A stretch of 64,000 bases of DNA, from the NCBI RefSeq assembly GCF_030504985.1, contig NZ_JASERU010000005.1:186001-250000 (forward strand), given 5' to 3'. The first letter of the stretch is position 1. Each line of letters begins with the position of its first letter. The notes beneath the pieces were generated by a model. The model was not told the origin of the DNA. It saw only the letters and a program-made list of their open reading frames with translations, and searched no databases. The position numbers were made by a program, and so were the translations under genes. Positions 50,053 through 59,329 of this stretch are shown in pieces. Source of the stretch: Fulvimonas sp. R45. GTDB taxonomy: Bacteria; Pseudomonadota; Gammaproteobacteria; Xanthomonadales; Rhodanobacteraceae.

Positions 50053-51333
50053 ATGAAATTTCCGTTTCGCGTGTTGTGGTGCCTGCTGGCAGCCGTCGGC
50101 GCCGGCTGCGCCACCCACCCGGCCGCGCAGCGGCCCGCGGCGCCTTCCGTGGCCACCGCCCCGGCGCGGGCGCGCACGCCGCTGCTGCTGGTCTCCATCG
50201 ACGCCTACCGCGCCGACTACTACGACCGCGGCCTCAGCCCCACGCTGGCGATGCTGGCGAAGACCGGCGTGCATGCCGATGCGATGCAGCCCTCGTTCCC
50301 TTCGCTGACCTTCCCCAACCACTACACCCTCGTCACCGGGCTGCGCCCCGACCACCACGGCATCGTCAACAACACCATGGTCGACCCCGTGCTCGGCAAG
50401 TTCTCGCTGGGCAACCGCAAGGCGGTGAGCGATGGCCGCTGGTGGGCCGAGGGCACGCCGATCTGGGAGACCGCCGATGCGCACGGCCTGCGCACCGCCA
50501 CCATGTTCTGGCCGGGCTCGGAAGCGGACATCCATGGTCACCATCCTGATTACTGGAAGCCTTTCGACGACAGCGTCACGGCCGACCAGCGCGTTGACCA
50601 GGTGCTGGCATGGCTCGACCTACCTGCCGCGCAGCGGCCGGCCTTCCTCACCCTGTACTTCGACGCCGTGGACCACGCCGGCCACAAGTACGGCCCGGAT
50701 TCCCCGCAGGTGGACGACGCGCTGCGCCACGTCGACGCCGCGATGGCCCGGCTGGTGCAGGGCCTGAAGCAGCGCGGCCTGTTCGACCGCATCAACCTCA
50801 TCGTGCTGGCCGACCACGGCATGGCCGCCACGCCGCTGGCGAACAGCGTGCTGATGGACAAGCTGATCCCGCTGGACGACGTGCGGGTGGTGAGCTTCGG
50901 CATCGTGGCCGGCTTCAACCCGAAGCCGGGCCACGACTTCGCCGCGATCGAGCGCCAGCTGGAGCAGCCGCAGCAGCACATGCGCTGCTGGGACAAGACG
51001 CGTATCCCCGCCCGCTTCGCCTACGGCCACAACCCACGCGTGCCGCAACTGGTCTGCCTGGCGGACACCGGCTGGCGCATCACCACCACCGATTACCTGG
51101 CCAGCCACAAGGGCCACGTCAGCCTGGGCGAGCACGGTTACGACAACGCCGACCCGCGCATGCGGGCGCTGTTCATCGCGCACGGCCCGGCGTTCCGCGC
51201 AGGCCTGCGCGTGCCGGAGTTCCCCAACGTGGACGTGTACCCGCTGATGGCGCACCTGCTGGGCATCCCGCCCGCGGCCAACGACGGCGACTATGGCGCG
51301 GTGGAAGGCATGCTGAAGCCGACGGCACGCTGA
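50053..51333 (+). CDS. Nucleotide pyrophosphatase/phosphodiesterase (alkaline phosphatase superfamily) lipoprotein
   Basis: 426 residues. Lipobox V-G-A-G-C19. NPP-type metal ligands and nucleophile: Asp in LLVSIDAYRADY, Thr in PSLTFPNHYTLVTGLRPDHHGI, DAVDHAGHKYGP, and ADHGMA, plus the late His in GEHGYDN. Relatives hydrolyse nucleotide diphosphate or phosphodiester bonds. Membrane-tethered periplasmic action is expected. The ATG at 50053 directly precedes the signal. Confidence 0.92.
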   Translation: MKFPFRVLWCLLAAVGAGCATHPAAQRPAAPSVATAPARARTPLLLVSIDAYRADYYDRGLSPTLAMLAKTGVHADAMQPSFPSLTFPNHYTLVTGLRPDHHGIVNNTMVDPVLGKFSLGNRKAVSDGRWWAEGTPIWETADAHGLRTATMFWPGSEADIHGHHPDYWKPFDDSVTADQRVDQVLAWLDLPAAQRPAFLTLYFDAVDHAGHKYGPDSPQVDDALRHVDAAMARLVQGLKQRGLFDRINLIVLADHGMAATPLANSVLMDKLIPLDDVRVVSFGIVAGFNPKPGHDFAAIERQLEQPQQHMRCWDKTRIPARFAYGHNPRVPQLVCLADTGWRITTTDYLASHKGHVSLGEHGYDNADPRMRALFIAHGPAFRAGLRVPEFPNVDVYPLMAHLLGIPPAANDGDYGAVEGMLKPTAR

Positions 51334-51351
51334 GCCGGCTGATGCACTGAA

Positions 51352-51466
51352 CCCTCTCCCGCTCGCGGGAGAGGGGTTGGGGAGAAGGCACGGCATCGCC
51401 GCCACGCCCCGCTCCGCCCGTACCCTCTCCCGCCTGAGGCACCCTCTCCCGCGAGCGGGAGAGGGG
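51352..51466. repeat. REP-like palindromic pair (CCCTCTCCCGC family)
   Basis: CCCTCTCCCGC (51352-51362) pairs with GCGGGAGAGGG (51365-51375). The same hairpin recurs at 51442-51465, with a third half-site near 51423. It lies between convergent genes and matches the block at 899-1008. Confidence 0.8.
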
Positions 51467-51496
51467 TTCACCGGGGCAGCATGAGGCAAGCAGGGC

Positions 51497-53302
51497 TCAG
51501 TAACCGATCACCTCGCCGTCCTTGCGCATCTCGGTGGCGCCCCAGTACACGTGTTGCCGCGCGTCGTAGCGGATCGCTTCGTAGCCGCCAAAGGCGCCAT
51601 GGCCGGGCTTCACCCACTGCACCTTGTAGCCGCGCTTTTCCAATGCGGCGCCCAGCGCCGGGTCGAAGCCCGACTCCAGTTGCACCGTGCCGATGCCGCG
51701 CGACGGTTGGCCGGTGGGCTCGGCGTTGCCGAAGTGCCGCCAGCGCGCGGCGTCGCCGGCTTCCTGCACGTTCATGCCGAAGTCGATCATGTTCACCAGC
51801 ACCTGCACCTGGCCCTGCGGCTGCATGTCGCCGCCCATCACGCCGAACGCCAGCCATGGCTGGCCGTCGCGGGTGACGAAGGCGGGGATGATGGTGTGGA
51901 ACGGGCGCTTGCCGGGCGCATAGACGTTGGCGTCGCCGTCGTGCAGCGAGTACAGCGCGCCGCGGTCCTGGAACATGAAGCCCAGTCCGTCGGCGACCAG
52001 CCCGGAACCCATGCCGGCGTAGTTGGACTGGATCATCGACACCATCATGCCGTCGCTGTCGGCGGTCTCGAAGTCGGTGGTGTCGCCCTGGTACAGGCGC
52101 GGGTCGCCGGGGCCGATGGACGGGTTGGCGTGGTCGAGGTGGATCAGCTTGCGGCGCGCGTCGGCGTACTTCTCCGACAGCAGGCCCTGCATCGGCACGT
52201 CGTAGAAGCGCGGGTCGGCGTAGTACCTGGCCAGGTCCTCATAGGCCAGCCGCTTGGCCTCCAGTTCGGCGGTGAGCGTGTCGGCGCTGCCGGCGCCCAT
52301 CGTCTTCAGGTCGAAGCCCTTCAGCAGGTTCAGCATCTCCAGCGTGGCGAAGCCCTGCCCGTTCGGCGGCAGCTCGTAGACCCGGTAGCCGCGATAGTCC
52401 ACCGAGGCCGGCGTCACCCATTCGCCGTGGAAGCCGGCGAAGTCGGCGTAGCGCAGGTCGCCGCCGATGCGTTTGAAGTAGGCATCGATGGTGTGCGCGA
52501 TGCGTCCCTTGTAGAACGCGTCGCGGCCGCCCGCGGCGAGCTCGCCCAGCGTGCGCGCGAGGTCGGGGTTGCGGAACACCTCGCCCTGGCGTGGCGTGTG
52601 GCCGTCGACCAGGTAGGTCTTGCGCGCGTTGTCGAGTTCCTCGATCAGGCCGTGCTCGCGCTCGAACGCGGCGAAGTTGCCGCGCCAGTAGCTCGCCACG
52701 ATCTCGGTCACCGGGAAGCCCTCGCGGGCATAGCGGATCGCCGGGGCGAGGTCCACGGCCATCGGCAGCTTGCCGAATTTCGCGTGCAGCGCGAACCAAG
52801 TATCCACCGTGCCCGGCACGGTGACCGGCAGCGAGCCGAACAGCGGGATGGTGCCCTTCGCCGGCAGTCCCGCGCGCGCGTAGGCGGCCTTCACCTCGGC
52901 GCGCATCCTGGCCAGGTCGCGGCCCTTCGCCGACGGGCCGGAACCGTTGTAGCCGTAAAGCTTGCGCGTCTTCGGGTCCCACACGATGGCGAAGCAGTCG
53001 CCGCCGATGCCGTTGAGCACCGGCTGGGTGAGGCCGAGCACCGCGTTGGCGGCGATCGCCGCGTCCACCGCGCTGCCGCCCTTCTTCAGGATCTCCACCG
53101 CCGCCAGCGAAGCCAGCGGCTGCTCGGTGGCGGCCATGCCATGCTGCGCCAGCACCGGCGAGCGCGTGGCCCACGGCAACCCCGCGTAGCGGTCGCCGCG
53201 GCCCGGCGCGGCCTGCGGCGGCGAGGCGCCCGCCACTCCCGCGCACAGGCCCAGCAGCAGGCCCGGAAGACAACGGCGCAACGACTCGGCAACGACAGGC
53301 AT
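51497..53302 (-). CDS. ggt: Gamma-glutamyltransferase, exported
   Basis: 601 residues with a signal peptide (about 1-27). N-terminal AATEQPLASLAAVEILKKGGSAVDAAIAANAVLGLTQP is the GGT signature. The autocatalytic site is at T408-T409-D410 (GDTTDFETAD), where Thr408 would become the N-terminal nucleophile of the small subunit. MGGDMQPQGQVQVLVNM forms the oxyanion region. It hydrolyses glutathione and gamma-glutamyl peptides in the periplasm. Confidence 0.93.
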   Translation of the reverse strand: MPVVAESLRRCLPGLLLGLCAGVAGASPPQAAPGRGDRYAGLPWATRSPVLAQHGMAATEQPLASLAAVEILKKGGSAVDAAIAANAVLGLTQPVLNGIGGDCFAIVWDPKTRKLYGYNGSGPSAKGRDLARMRAEVKAAYARAGLPAKGTIPLFGSLPVTVPGTVDTWFALHAKFGKLPMAVDLAPAIRYAREGFPVTEIVASYWRGNFAAFEREHGLIEELDNARKTYLVDGHTPRQGEVFRNPDLARTLGELAAGGRDAFYKGRIAHTIDAYFKRIGGDLRYADFAGFHGEWVTPASVDYRGYRVYELPPNGQGFATLEMLNLLKGFDLKTMGAGSADTLTAELEAKRLAYEDLARYYADPRFYDVPMQGLLSEKYADARRKLIHLDHANPSIGPGDPRLYQGDTTDFETADSDGMMVSMIQSNYAGMGSGLVADGLGFMFQDRGALYSLHDGDANVYAPGKRPFHTIIPAFVTRDGQPWLAFGVMGGDMQPQGQVQVLVNMIDFGMNVQEAGDAARWRHFGNAEPTGQPSRGIGTVQLESGFDPALGAALEKRGYKVQWVKPGHGAFGGYEAIRYDARQHVYWGATEMRKDGEVIGY

Positions 53303-53381
53303 GGCGACTCCCCTACGGACCAAAGCCGTGGTCTAGCACGCCGCGGCCGTCGCCTCCAGTGTCACTCGTCCCTGTGTCCGC

Positions 53382-54647
53382 TCAGGGCATTGCGCCCTTG
53401 CTCATCGGTGTCGGCGGGGTGGCCACGTTCACCAGCGGCTTCAGCCGCACCAGGCCCAGCGAGATGGCGAGGCCGGCCAGCACCAGCAGCCCCACGAACA
53501 CCGCCACGCCGTGCCAGCCGTGCGCCGCATAGAACAGCCCGCCGCTGGCGCCGGCCACGCTGGAACCCATGTAGTAGCAGAACAGGTACATCGACGAAGC
53601 CTGCGCCTTCGCCGCGCCGGCGCGTCGGCCCACCCAGCTGCTGACGATAGAGTGGCCGCCGAAGAAGCCGAAGGTGACTGCCACGATGCCCGACATGATC
53701 AGCCACAGCGACGTGGCCAGGGTCAGCAGCACCCCGGCCAGCATCAGCGCGAACGCCGTCCACAGCACCTTGCGCCGGCCCAGCTTGCCGGCGAGGTGGC
53801 CCATCCACGCCGAACTGAAGGTGCCGATCAGGTAGATGCCGAAGATCAGCCCCACCACCGCCTGGCTCAGGCCGTACGGCGGCGCCAGCAGGCGGTAGCC
53901 GAGGTAGTTGTAGACGGTGACGAAGGCGCCCAGCAGCAGGAAGCCCTCGACGAACAGCCACGGCAGGCCGCGGTCGTGGAACATGCCGCCGAAGCGCGCG
54001 GCCAGTGCACGCGCGGAGAGCGGCTGGCGCACGAAGTGCCGCGATGGCGGCAGCGCGCGCCAGAACGCCAGCGCGCACCCGAGGCCGATCAGGCCCACCA
54101 CGGTGACACCCACGCGCCAGTCGAAGAAGTCGGTGAGCACGCCGGTGACGAGGCGCCCGCCCATGCCGCCCACCGCGCTGCCGCTGATGTAGAGCCCCAT
54201 GCCGAGGCCGATCGAGTCGACGTGCATCTCCTCGCCGAGGTAGGTCATCGCCACCGCGGGCAGGCCGCTCAGCGTGAGCCCCAGCAGGGTGCGCACCGCG
54301 AGCAGCGAGCCCCATGTCGGCATCGCGGCGCTGGCCAGCACCAGCACCGCCGAGGACAGCAGCGAGGCCACCATCACCGGCTTGCGTCCCCAGGCATCGG
54401 ACAGGCCGCCCGCGAACAGCATCGCGAACGCCAGCACGCCGGTGGTGAGCGACAGCGACATCGCCGCGCCCGCCTCGCTCACGCCATAGTCGCGGCTGAA
54501 CTCCGGCATCAGCGGCTGCACGCAGTACAGCAGGCCGAAGGTGGCCAGGCCCGCGGCGAACAGCGCGAGGTTGGTGCGGCGGAACGCGGGCGTGCCGTGG
54601 CGGATGAAATCATCCGCCGCGGCGGCCGGAACGGGAGGGGCATCCAT
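53382..54647 (-). CDS. MFS transporter, YnfM-like
   Basis: 421 residues, 12 membrane helices. The loop 2-3 motif GGLSDAWGRKPVM and its repeat GHLAGKLGRRKVLW in the second half mark the major facilitator superfamily; FAMLFAGGLSDAWG and FGFFGGHSIVSSWVG resemble the YnfM/arabinose-efflux branch. Substrate unknown. The ATG at 54647 is chosen to start a normal cytoplasmic N-terminus; 26 further residues upstream are possible. Confidence 0.9.
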   Translation of the reverse strand: MDAPPVPAAAADDFIRHGTPAFRRTNLALFAAGLATFGLLYCVQPLMPEFSRDYGVSEAGAAMSLSLTTGVLAFAMLFAGGLSDAWGRKPVMVASLLSSAVLVLASAAMPTWGSLLAVRTLLGLTLSGLPAVAMTYLGEEMHVDSIGLGMGLYISGSAVGGMGGRLVTGVLTDFFDWRVGVTVVGLIGLGCALAFWRALPPSRHFVRQPLSARALAARFGGMFHDRGLPWLFVEGFLLLGAFVTVYNYLGYRLLAPPYGLSQAVVGLIFGIYLIGTFSSAWMGHLAGKLGRRKVLWTAFALMLAGVLLTLATSLWLIMSGIVAVTFGFFGGHSIVSSWVGRRAGAAKAQASSMYLFCYYMGSSVAGASGGLFYAAHGWHGVAVFVGLLVLAGLAISLGLVRLKPLVNVATPPTPMSKGAMP

Positions 54648-54732
54648 GGAACGGCTCGGCGATTGCAGAGGCGCCAAGGATAAGCCCGCCTGCGACGGGC
54701 TTCGACCAAAGGATGACTGGGCCACGCTTCTG

Positions 54733-55015
54733 CCGTCATTCCGGCGGGCCCACTGCTGTCCGGAATAGTTGCTGATGGCGATCGAGAACCTGCGCCAAGG
54801 ATCGGCAAACGGAGTGTGGCGAAGACGGCCCGCCTGCCTTGATGAGAGAGCGAAGAAGGCTCCCTCCCCTGCATGCAGGGAGGGTTGGGGAGGGGTGCTC
54901 TTGGTTTGAAAGCCAGAGCGTCACCCCCTCCCAACCTCCCCCTGCACGCAGGGGGAGGAGCTCATCCGGCAGCGGAAACATTCCGGACAGCAGCGGGCCC
55001 GCGCCGGAACGACGG
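54733..55015. repeat. Composite nested inverted-repeat element (about 280 bp)
   Basis: Outer arms CCGTCATTCCGGCGGGCCCA onward (54733-54766) match the complement of 54980-55015 with few changes. Inside, CTCCCTCCCCTGCATGCAGGG (54859 on) and the GAGG-rich arm to 54961 form a second large inverted pair. No coding capacity. The outer-arm words recur in the 47-kb spacer, so this is a dispersed family. Confidence 0.7.
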
Positions 55016-55050
55016 GCAGCGAGACGGCTACGCGGAGAAGCGATCCGCCG

Positions 55051-55986
55051 CTACCCGCGATGCGCATCCAGCCACGGCGCCAGCGACACCGACCACAGGT
55101 TGTCCTTGCCGTTGTTCCAGTCGCCGCCGGCGCCGGCGAGCTTCATGCCGCTGGTGAAGTACAGCGTGCGATGGTCCGGGCCGAGGTGGCCGCCCCAGGG
55201 CTGGTAGCGGTTCAGCGCGTCGCCGAGGTCGACCGGTTGGCCCCAGCCGGCGCCTTGGCGGAAGGCGATGTACAGGCGTTCGGGCGCGTTGCTGCCGGCC
55301 GGGCCGGCGTCGAACACGATGAACGACTCGTCCGGCGCCACTGCGGGGTCGAGCATGTGCATGGCCGGGTCGCCCAGCGCCACCGCCACCGGTGGCAGGT
55401 AATGGCCGTCGCGGTACTGCGAGCGGTACAGGCGGAAACCGCCGGCGCGCGGGTCCGGCCGCTGGAAGTACACGCTGCCGTCGGCCACCACGTACGGCGC
55501 GTAGGTGCGCGAGCTGGCGTTGACGGTGTCGGGCAGGCGCACCGGCGTGCCCCAGCCGTCGCCCTTGCGGTCCACCCGCCACAGGTGCCCGCCGCCGCCG
55601 CGCACCACCTTGCCGTCGGCGCGCACCGCGTCCAGCGGCTTGCCGTCCGGCGTGTCGGGGCGGTTGGAGGTGAACACCAGGAACGAGCCGTCCGGCGCCA
55701 TCGCCGGATCGTGGTCCAGCCAGTGGCCGGAGAACGGCGCCGGCTTGGGCGCGGACCAGCCGGTGGCCGTGCGGTGCGATTCCATGATGGTGCCGCGCGG
55801 CCAGTCCATGCGGTCGAAGTACACGCTGCGGCCGTCCGGAGCGAACGCGGCCGAGTCCTCGTTGGCGGCGCTGGAGATCGTGCCGGGCGCGAACAGCTGC
55901 GGCGCCACGGCGGCTTGCGCCGCATACAGCGGCACGGCGATCGAAAGCATGGAGACGGCGAACGGGACCAGCGTGATCGGACGCAT
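55051..55986 (-). CDS. Exported TolB-like beta-propeller (PD40 repeats)
   Basis: 311 residues. Signal peptide (1-26). At least four PD40-type strands (AFAPDGRSVYFDR, AMAPDGSFLVFTSNR, YVVADGSVYFQR, AVAPDESFIVFDAG and HLGPDHRTLYFTSG) build a beta-propeller typical of TolB-like proteins, usually protein-protein or carbohydrate-binding. No catalytic residues. It lies 179 bases downstream of the large glycoside-hydrolase-like gene on the same strand. Confidence 0.83.
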   Translation of the reverse strand: MRPITLVPFAVSMLSIAVPLYAAQAAVAPQLFAPGTISSAANEDSAAFAPDGRSVYFDRMDWPRGTIMESHRTATGWSAPKPAPFSGHWLDHDPAMAPDGSFLVFTSNRPDTPDGKPLDAVRADGKVVRGGGGHLWRVDRKGDGWGTPVRLPDTVNASSRTYAPYVVADGSVYFQRPDPRAGGFRLYRSQYRDGHYLPPVAVALGDPAMHMLDPAVAPDESFIVFDAGPAGSNAPERLYIAFRQGAGWGQPVDLGDALNRYQPWGGHLGPDHRTLYFTSGMKLAGAGGDWNNGKDNLWSVSLAPWLDAHRG

Positions 55987-56165
55987 GCGTCGCTACCTTT
56001 GCGGAGATGGGGCCGCCGTGCGCGGCGGCGCGGCCGGCGGCCGCATCAGCGGTATAGCATCCTCGCCGACGCGCGTCGGCGCCACGGTGACGACCGCGCC
56101 GCCCGGCATGACGAGCGGGGCGACGCCAGTGGCGAGCGGCACCGGCACGCCACTCGCCACGGCGC

Positions 56166-59100
56166 TCAGCCGCCCATGCCCGCCTCCAGCAGCCAGCCCT
56201 TGCCGGGCTCGACCGGGATCGGCTCGCCCGGCGCGAAGCTCGCCGCCGGCTGGAAGCCCGGGATCGCCGGCGCGACCAGCCGGCCCGGCTTCAGCCCCAG
56301 CGCCTTCCAGTCGACGCGCAATTTCACCTTCGTCGCGCCCGGCGCCCACGAGGCCAGCGCGACCAGGGTCCGGTCGCCCTTGCGCACGTAGCTGGTGGCG
56401 AGCACGTCCTTGTCGTCCGTGGTGACCGGCGTGTCGTGCACCCACCAGCCGATCATCGCGGCCCGTTCGATGCCGAACGCGTCCCACAGCTTCCACAGCG
56501 GGCGCGGGTCGCTGCCCTTCGACCAGCCCAGCCGGCTGGTCATGCCGAACAGCATGCCGCGCCACGGGTTGCCATCGTGCTGCAGCATCTCGCCCATCAG
56601 GCCGTAGGGAATGCCGGAAAGCTCGGTGAGCCAGTACGCGGGCGAGGTCTTTTCGTAGTCGAATTCCTCGCCGAACCATAGCCGGTCGATGTACGGGAAC
56701 AGGCCCATGTAGAGCAGCGCGCTGTTGATGTAGCCGTCGCGCGGGTTGTACTGGTTGGCCGAGTGCAGGTCGATCAGCGGGTGCGGGCGGTGCGCGTCCA
56801 GCACCTTGCGCACGCGCTTCATGGTGGTGCGGCCGTAGGCCACGTCGTCCAGGTACAGGCCGTCGATGCCGACGTTGCGCGCCAGCCAGTCCAGGCCCTC
56901 GATGTAATAGTTGTGCCAGCGGCTCTGGCCGGCGTCGATCACCGCCGCGTCGCGGTTCTCCGGCACGTGCCAGGCGGCGATGTAGTCGCCGTCCAGGTGT
57001 TCCTGCAGCCAGGAGAAGCCGCCGCCCTTGCCGCGGCTGACCACCTCGCTGCACGGTCCCGGCGCGGCCTTGCCGTCGGCCCCGATGCGGCAGCCGGTGA
57101 GGCTTTCCAGCACCGGCAGCTCGGGCGCGCGGTCGGACAGCTCGCGCACGGTGTCGTAGATCTTCACTTCCATGCCCAGCGCATGGGCCTGGTCGACGTA
57201 GGCCTTCATCGCCTTCGGCGTGAGGAAGGGGTAGTTGATCCACGGGTTGATCGGCGTGGCGTGGTGGATGTTCACCACGTTGGCGCCGTCGGCCTTGATC
57301 GCGGCAAGGTCGGCGTACTTGTGGAAGTAGCGTTCGGCGAAATGCTGTGCCGGCTTGATCGTCTTGAACGGCGTCACCCGCAGCACGAGGTTGTAGTGCA
57401 GCGTCTGCCCCGCCGCCATGGTGCGCGCGCCGCTGAACGCCTTGACCAGGTAGCGTGCGCCATCGCGAGCGAACGTGATGCCACCCTGCCCCGCGTTGTC
57501 CCATGACGTCGGCATCACCAGCGGCTGCTGGTGGTAGAAGTTGGTGTTGAGCGGGCGGCGGTAGTGCGCGTCGCGCAGGTGGAACTCCAGGCCCGCGTTC
57601 ACCGCGCCGATCCAGGCGCCGTCCTGGTTGTTCTCCACGTTCCACTTCCACGCGAAGCTGTCGGGCGCCGGCGAGCCGGTGCGGCCCAGGCCCAGCTCGT
57701 ACTGCGCCACGTCATTCTTCAGCGGGATCTCCAGCCGGATGTCGTCGAGCTTCACTGCCTGCGTGGCGGTGAGCGCGATGGCGTAGCTGAGCGTGCCGTC
57801 CATCTCCAGGCTCGCCGTCACCTCGCCGCGCAGCGGGCCGGCCCGCCCCGCCACCTGCCAGTGCACCCTGCCGGGGCCGTCGACCTGCACGGCCGGCGTG
57901 CCCGCTGCGTCCAGCGCATGCGCGCCGCCCGCATCCTGCACCACGAGGCGCATCGGCGCGGCGAGCAGCGCGCGCGGCGTCTTCGCGTAGCCGGTCATGC
58001 GCTCGTCGAAGAAGCTGTCGATCTGCGCCGGCAAGCCGCTGGGCGCGAGCCGAACGTCGCGGCCGAGGATGCCGAGCCGGTCGCCGTGCACGGTCACCGC
58101 GGTGTACGGCTTCACCAGCGCGTCGTCCTGCGCCAGCGCGGAATCGAGCCAGCGCAGGCGGGTGAGCTTGAACGGATCGTCGTCGCCATGCGCCACGGCT
58201 TCGCCCGCATCCACCGTGATCGCCAGCGGCACCTCGCGCGGCGGCACGCCGTCCGCGCTGATCGTGAGCGTGCCGCGGTAAACGCCGGGCTTCGCATCGG
58301 CGGGAATGTCCAGCCCCATCCACAATGGCTGCACGCGGCCTTGCGCCACGTCGAGGCGGTTGGCGAACGGCTTGCCCGCGTAGTCGATGCCGCCGAGGTT
58401 GAAGCAGGTGAACTTCGTGGCGGGAATCGTCGCGCCGCCCGGGCCGCGCAGCTCGCCGAAGCCCACGCGCACGTCGTTCGCCGCGGCGCGGGCGGCCCAC
58501 AGGCCGACCTGGAAGCTCAGGTATTCGCCGCGCAAGGCATGGTCGGCCAGCGTGCCGCCCGCGCCGCGTTCGGCCCAGCGTCCGGGGATCTGAGCGAACA
58601 TGCGCACCGGGTGTTCGCGCGTCTCCGGGAACAGCAGCCACGGCGAGCCGGGATTCGCCGCCAGCAGGCGCCGCCGTTCCGCCGGCGTGGCGGTGCGCTC
58701 CATGTCGGTGTAGGCGTCGAAGTCGTCCACCGCCTGGTAGCCCAGCACGCGCGCCTGGGGCAACTTCGCCACGCGGCGCGGGTCGGCGAGGCCGTTCTTC
58801 TCCACCCAGGCCGCATCGGCGGCGTCCGCCGGGGCGCGGTAGGTCACCGTGGGGTAGTTGCGCGAACCGCTGCTGGCGTAGGGCTGGTAGTAGACCGCAT
58901 AGGTGCCGGCCTGCCGGGCCTCGAACGCCAGCACGCCCTCGGCCTGGTCGATGCGCTCGCGCACCACGTTGGCCACCGCCTGCCCGTCCGGGCCGACGAC
59001 GAGGGTGGCCACGTTCTCCGGATGGCGGTCGCGCCGGTGCCAGGGGATCGTCACCCGCACCGCGGCGGCCGGCCGGTCCACCGCGACGGTGTAGCGGTGG

Positions 59101-59225
59101 TTGCCGTACCGGTCAGCGTCCCAGCGCAGCCCGGCGACGGTGGCGGCGGACGGCTGCGCCTGCAGTGCGCCGCCCATGGCGGACAACAGGCCGGCCAGCA
59201 GGCAGGCGTGATGTGGCTTGAGCAT
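56166..59225 (-). CDS. Large exported glycoside-hydrolase-like protein (GH123-N/DUF4091-like N-half, TIM-barrel C-half)
   Basis: 1019 residues with a signal peptide (1-23). A beta-rich N-terminal half includes YLSFQVGLWAARAA, typical of GH123-like N-terminal domains. From about residue 640 a TIM-barrel-like region appears: ANVVNIHHATPINPW, YIEGLDWLARNVGIDGLYLDDVAYGR (acidic pair as in glycosidases), LIDLHSANQYNPRDG and LWFGEEFDYEK. A C-terminal beta-sandwich completes it. Likely an extracytoplasmic glycosidase; the linkage is unknown. The 178-bp 3' gap and upstream palindromes suggest its own regulated unit. Confidence 0.72.
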   Translation of the reverse strand: MLKPHHACLLAGLLSAMGGALQAQPSAATVAGLRWDADRYGNHRYTVAVDRPAAAVRVTIPWHRRDRHPENVATLVVGPDGQAVANVVRERIDQAEGVLAFEARQAGTYAVYYQPYASSGSRNYPTVTYRAPADAADAAWVEKNGLADPRRVAKLPQARVLGYQAVDDFDAYTDMERTATPAERRRLLAANPGSPWLLFPETREHPVRMFAQIPGRWAERGAGGTLADHALRGEYLSFQVGLWAARAAANDVRVGFGELRGPGGATIPATKFTCFNLGGIDYAGKPFANRLDVAQGRVQPLWMGLDIPADAKPGVYRGTLTISADGVPPREVPLAITVDAGEAVAHGDDDPFKLTRLRWLDSALAQDDALVKPYTAVTVHGDRLGILGRDVRLAPSGLPAQIDSFFDERMTGYAKTPRALLAAPMRLVVQDAGGAHALDAAGTPAVQVDGPGRVHWQVAGRAGPLRGEVTASLEMDGTLSYAIALTATQAVKLDDIRLEIPLKNDVAQYELGLGRTGSPAPDSFAWKWNVENNQDGAWIGAVNAGLEFHLRDAHYRRPLNTNFYHQQPLVMPTSWDNAGQGGITFARDGARYLVKAFSGARTMAAGQTLHYNLVLRVTPFKTIKPAQHFAERYFHKYADLAAIKADGANVVNIHHATPINPWINYPFLTPKAMKAYVDQAHALGMEVKIYDTVRELSDRAPELPVLESLTGCRIGADGKAAPGPCSEVVSRGKGGGFSWLQEHLDGDYIAAWHVPENRDAAVIDAGQSRWHNYYIEGLDWLARNVGIDGLYLDDVAYGRTTMKRVRKVLDAHRPHPLIDLHSANQYNPRDGYINSALLYMGLFPYIDRLWFGEEFDYEKTSPAYWLTELSGIPYGLMGEMLQHDGNPWRGMLFGMTSRLGWSKGSDPRPLWKLWDAFGIERAAMIGWWVHDTPVTTDDKDVLATSYVRKGDRTLVALASWAPGATKVKLRVDWKALGLKPGRLVAPAIPGFQPAASFAPGEPIPVEPGKGWLLEAGMGG

Positions 59226-59253
59226 GGTGGAGACGGCCCCTTGCGACGTGTCG

Positions 59254-59289
59254 ATACGGATATGTAACCCGTATGCGAGTCATACGCAA
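59254..59289 (-). promoter_or_regulatory. Promoter with overlapping inverted repeats for the glycoside-hydrolase-like gene
   Basis: On the minus strand TTGCGT (59289-59284), 17 bases, then TACATA (59266-59261) form a plausible promoter. CGTATG-N5-CATACG (59270-59286) lies within it, and ATACGG (59254-59259) with CCGTAT (59269-59274) forms a second inverted pair. These are candidate operator sites 30-60 bases upstream of the start. Confidence 0.45.
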
Positions 59290-59329
59290 GTAATCGAATC
59301 AATCCGCAACGAAACGAAGTTCCAAACCT

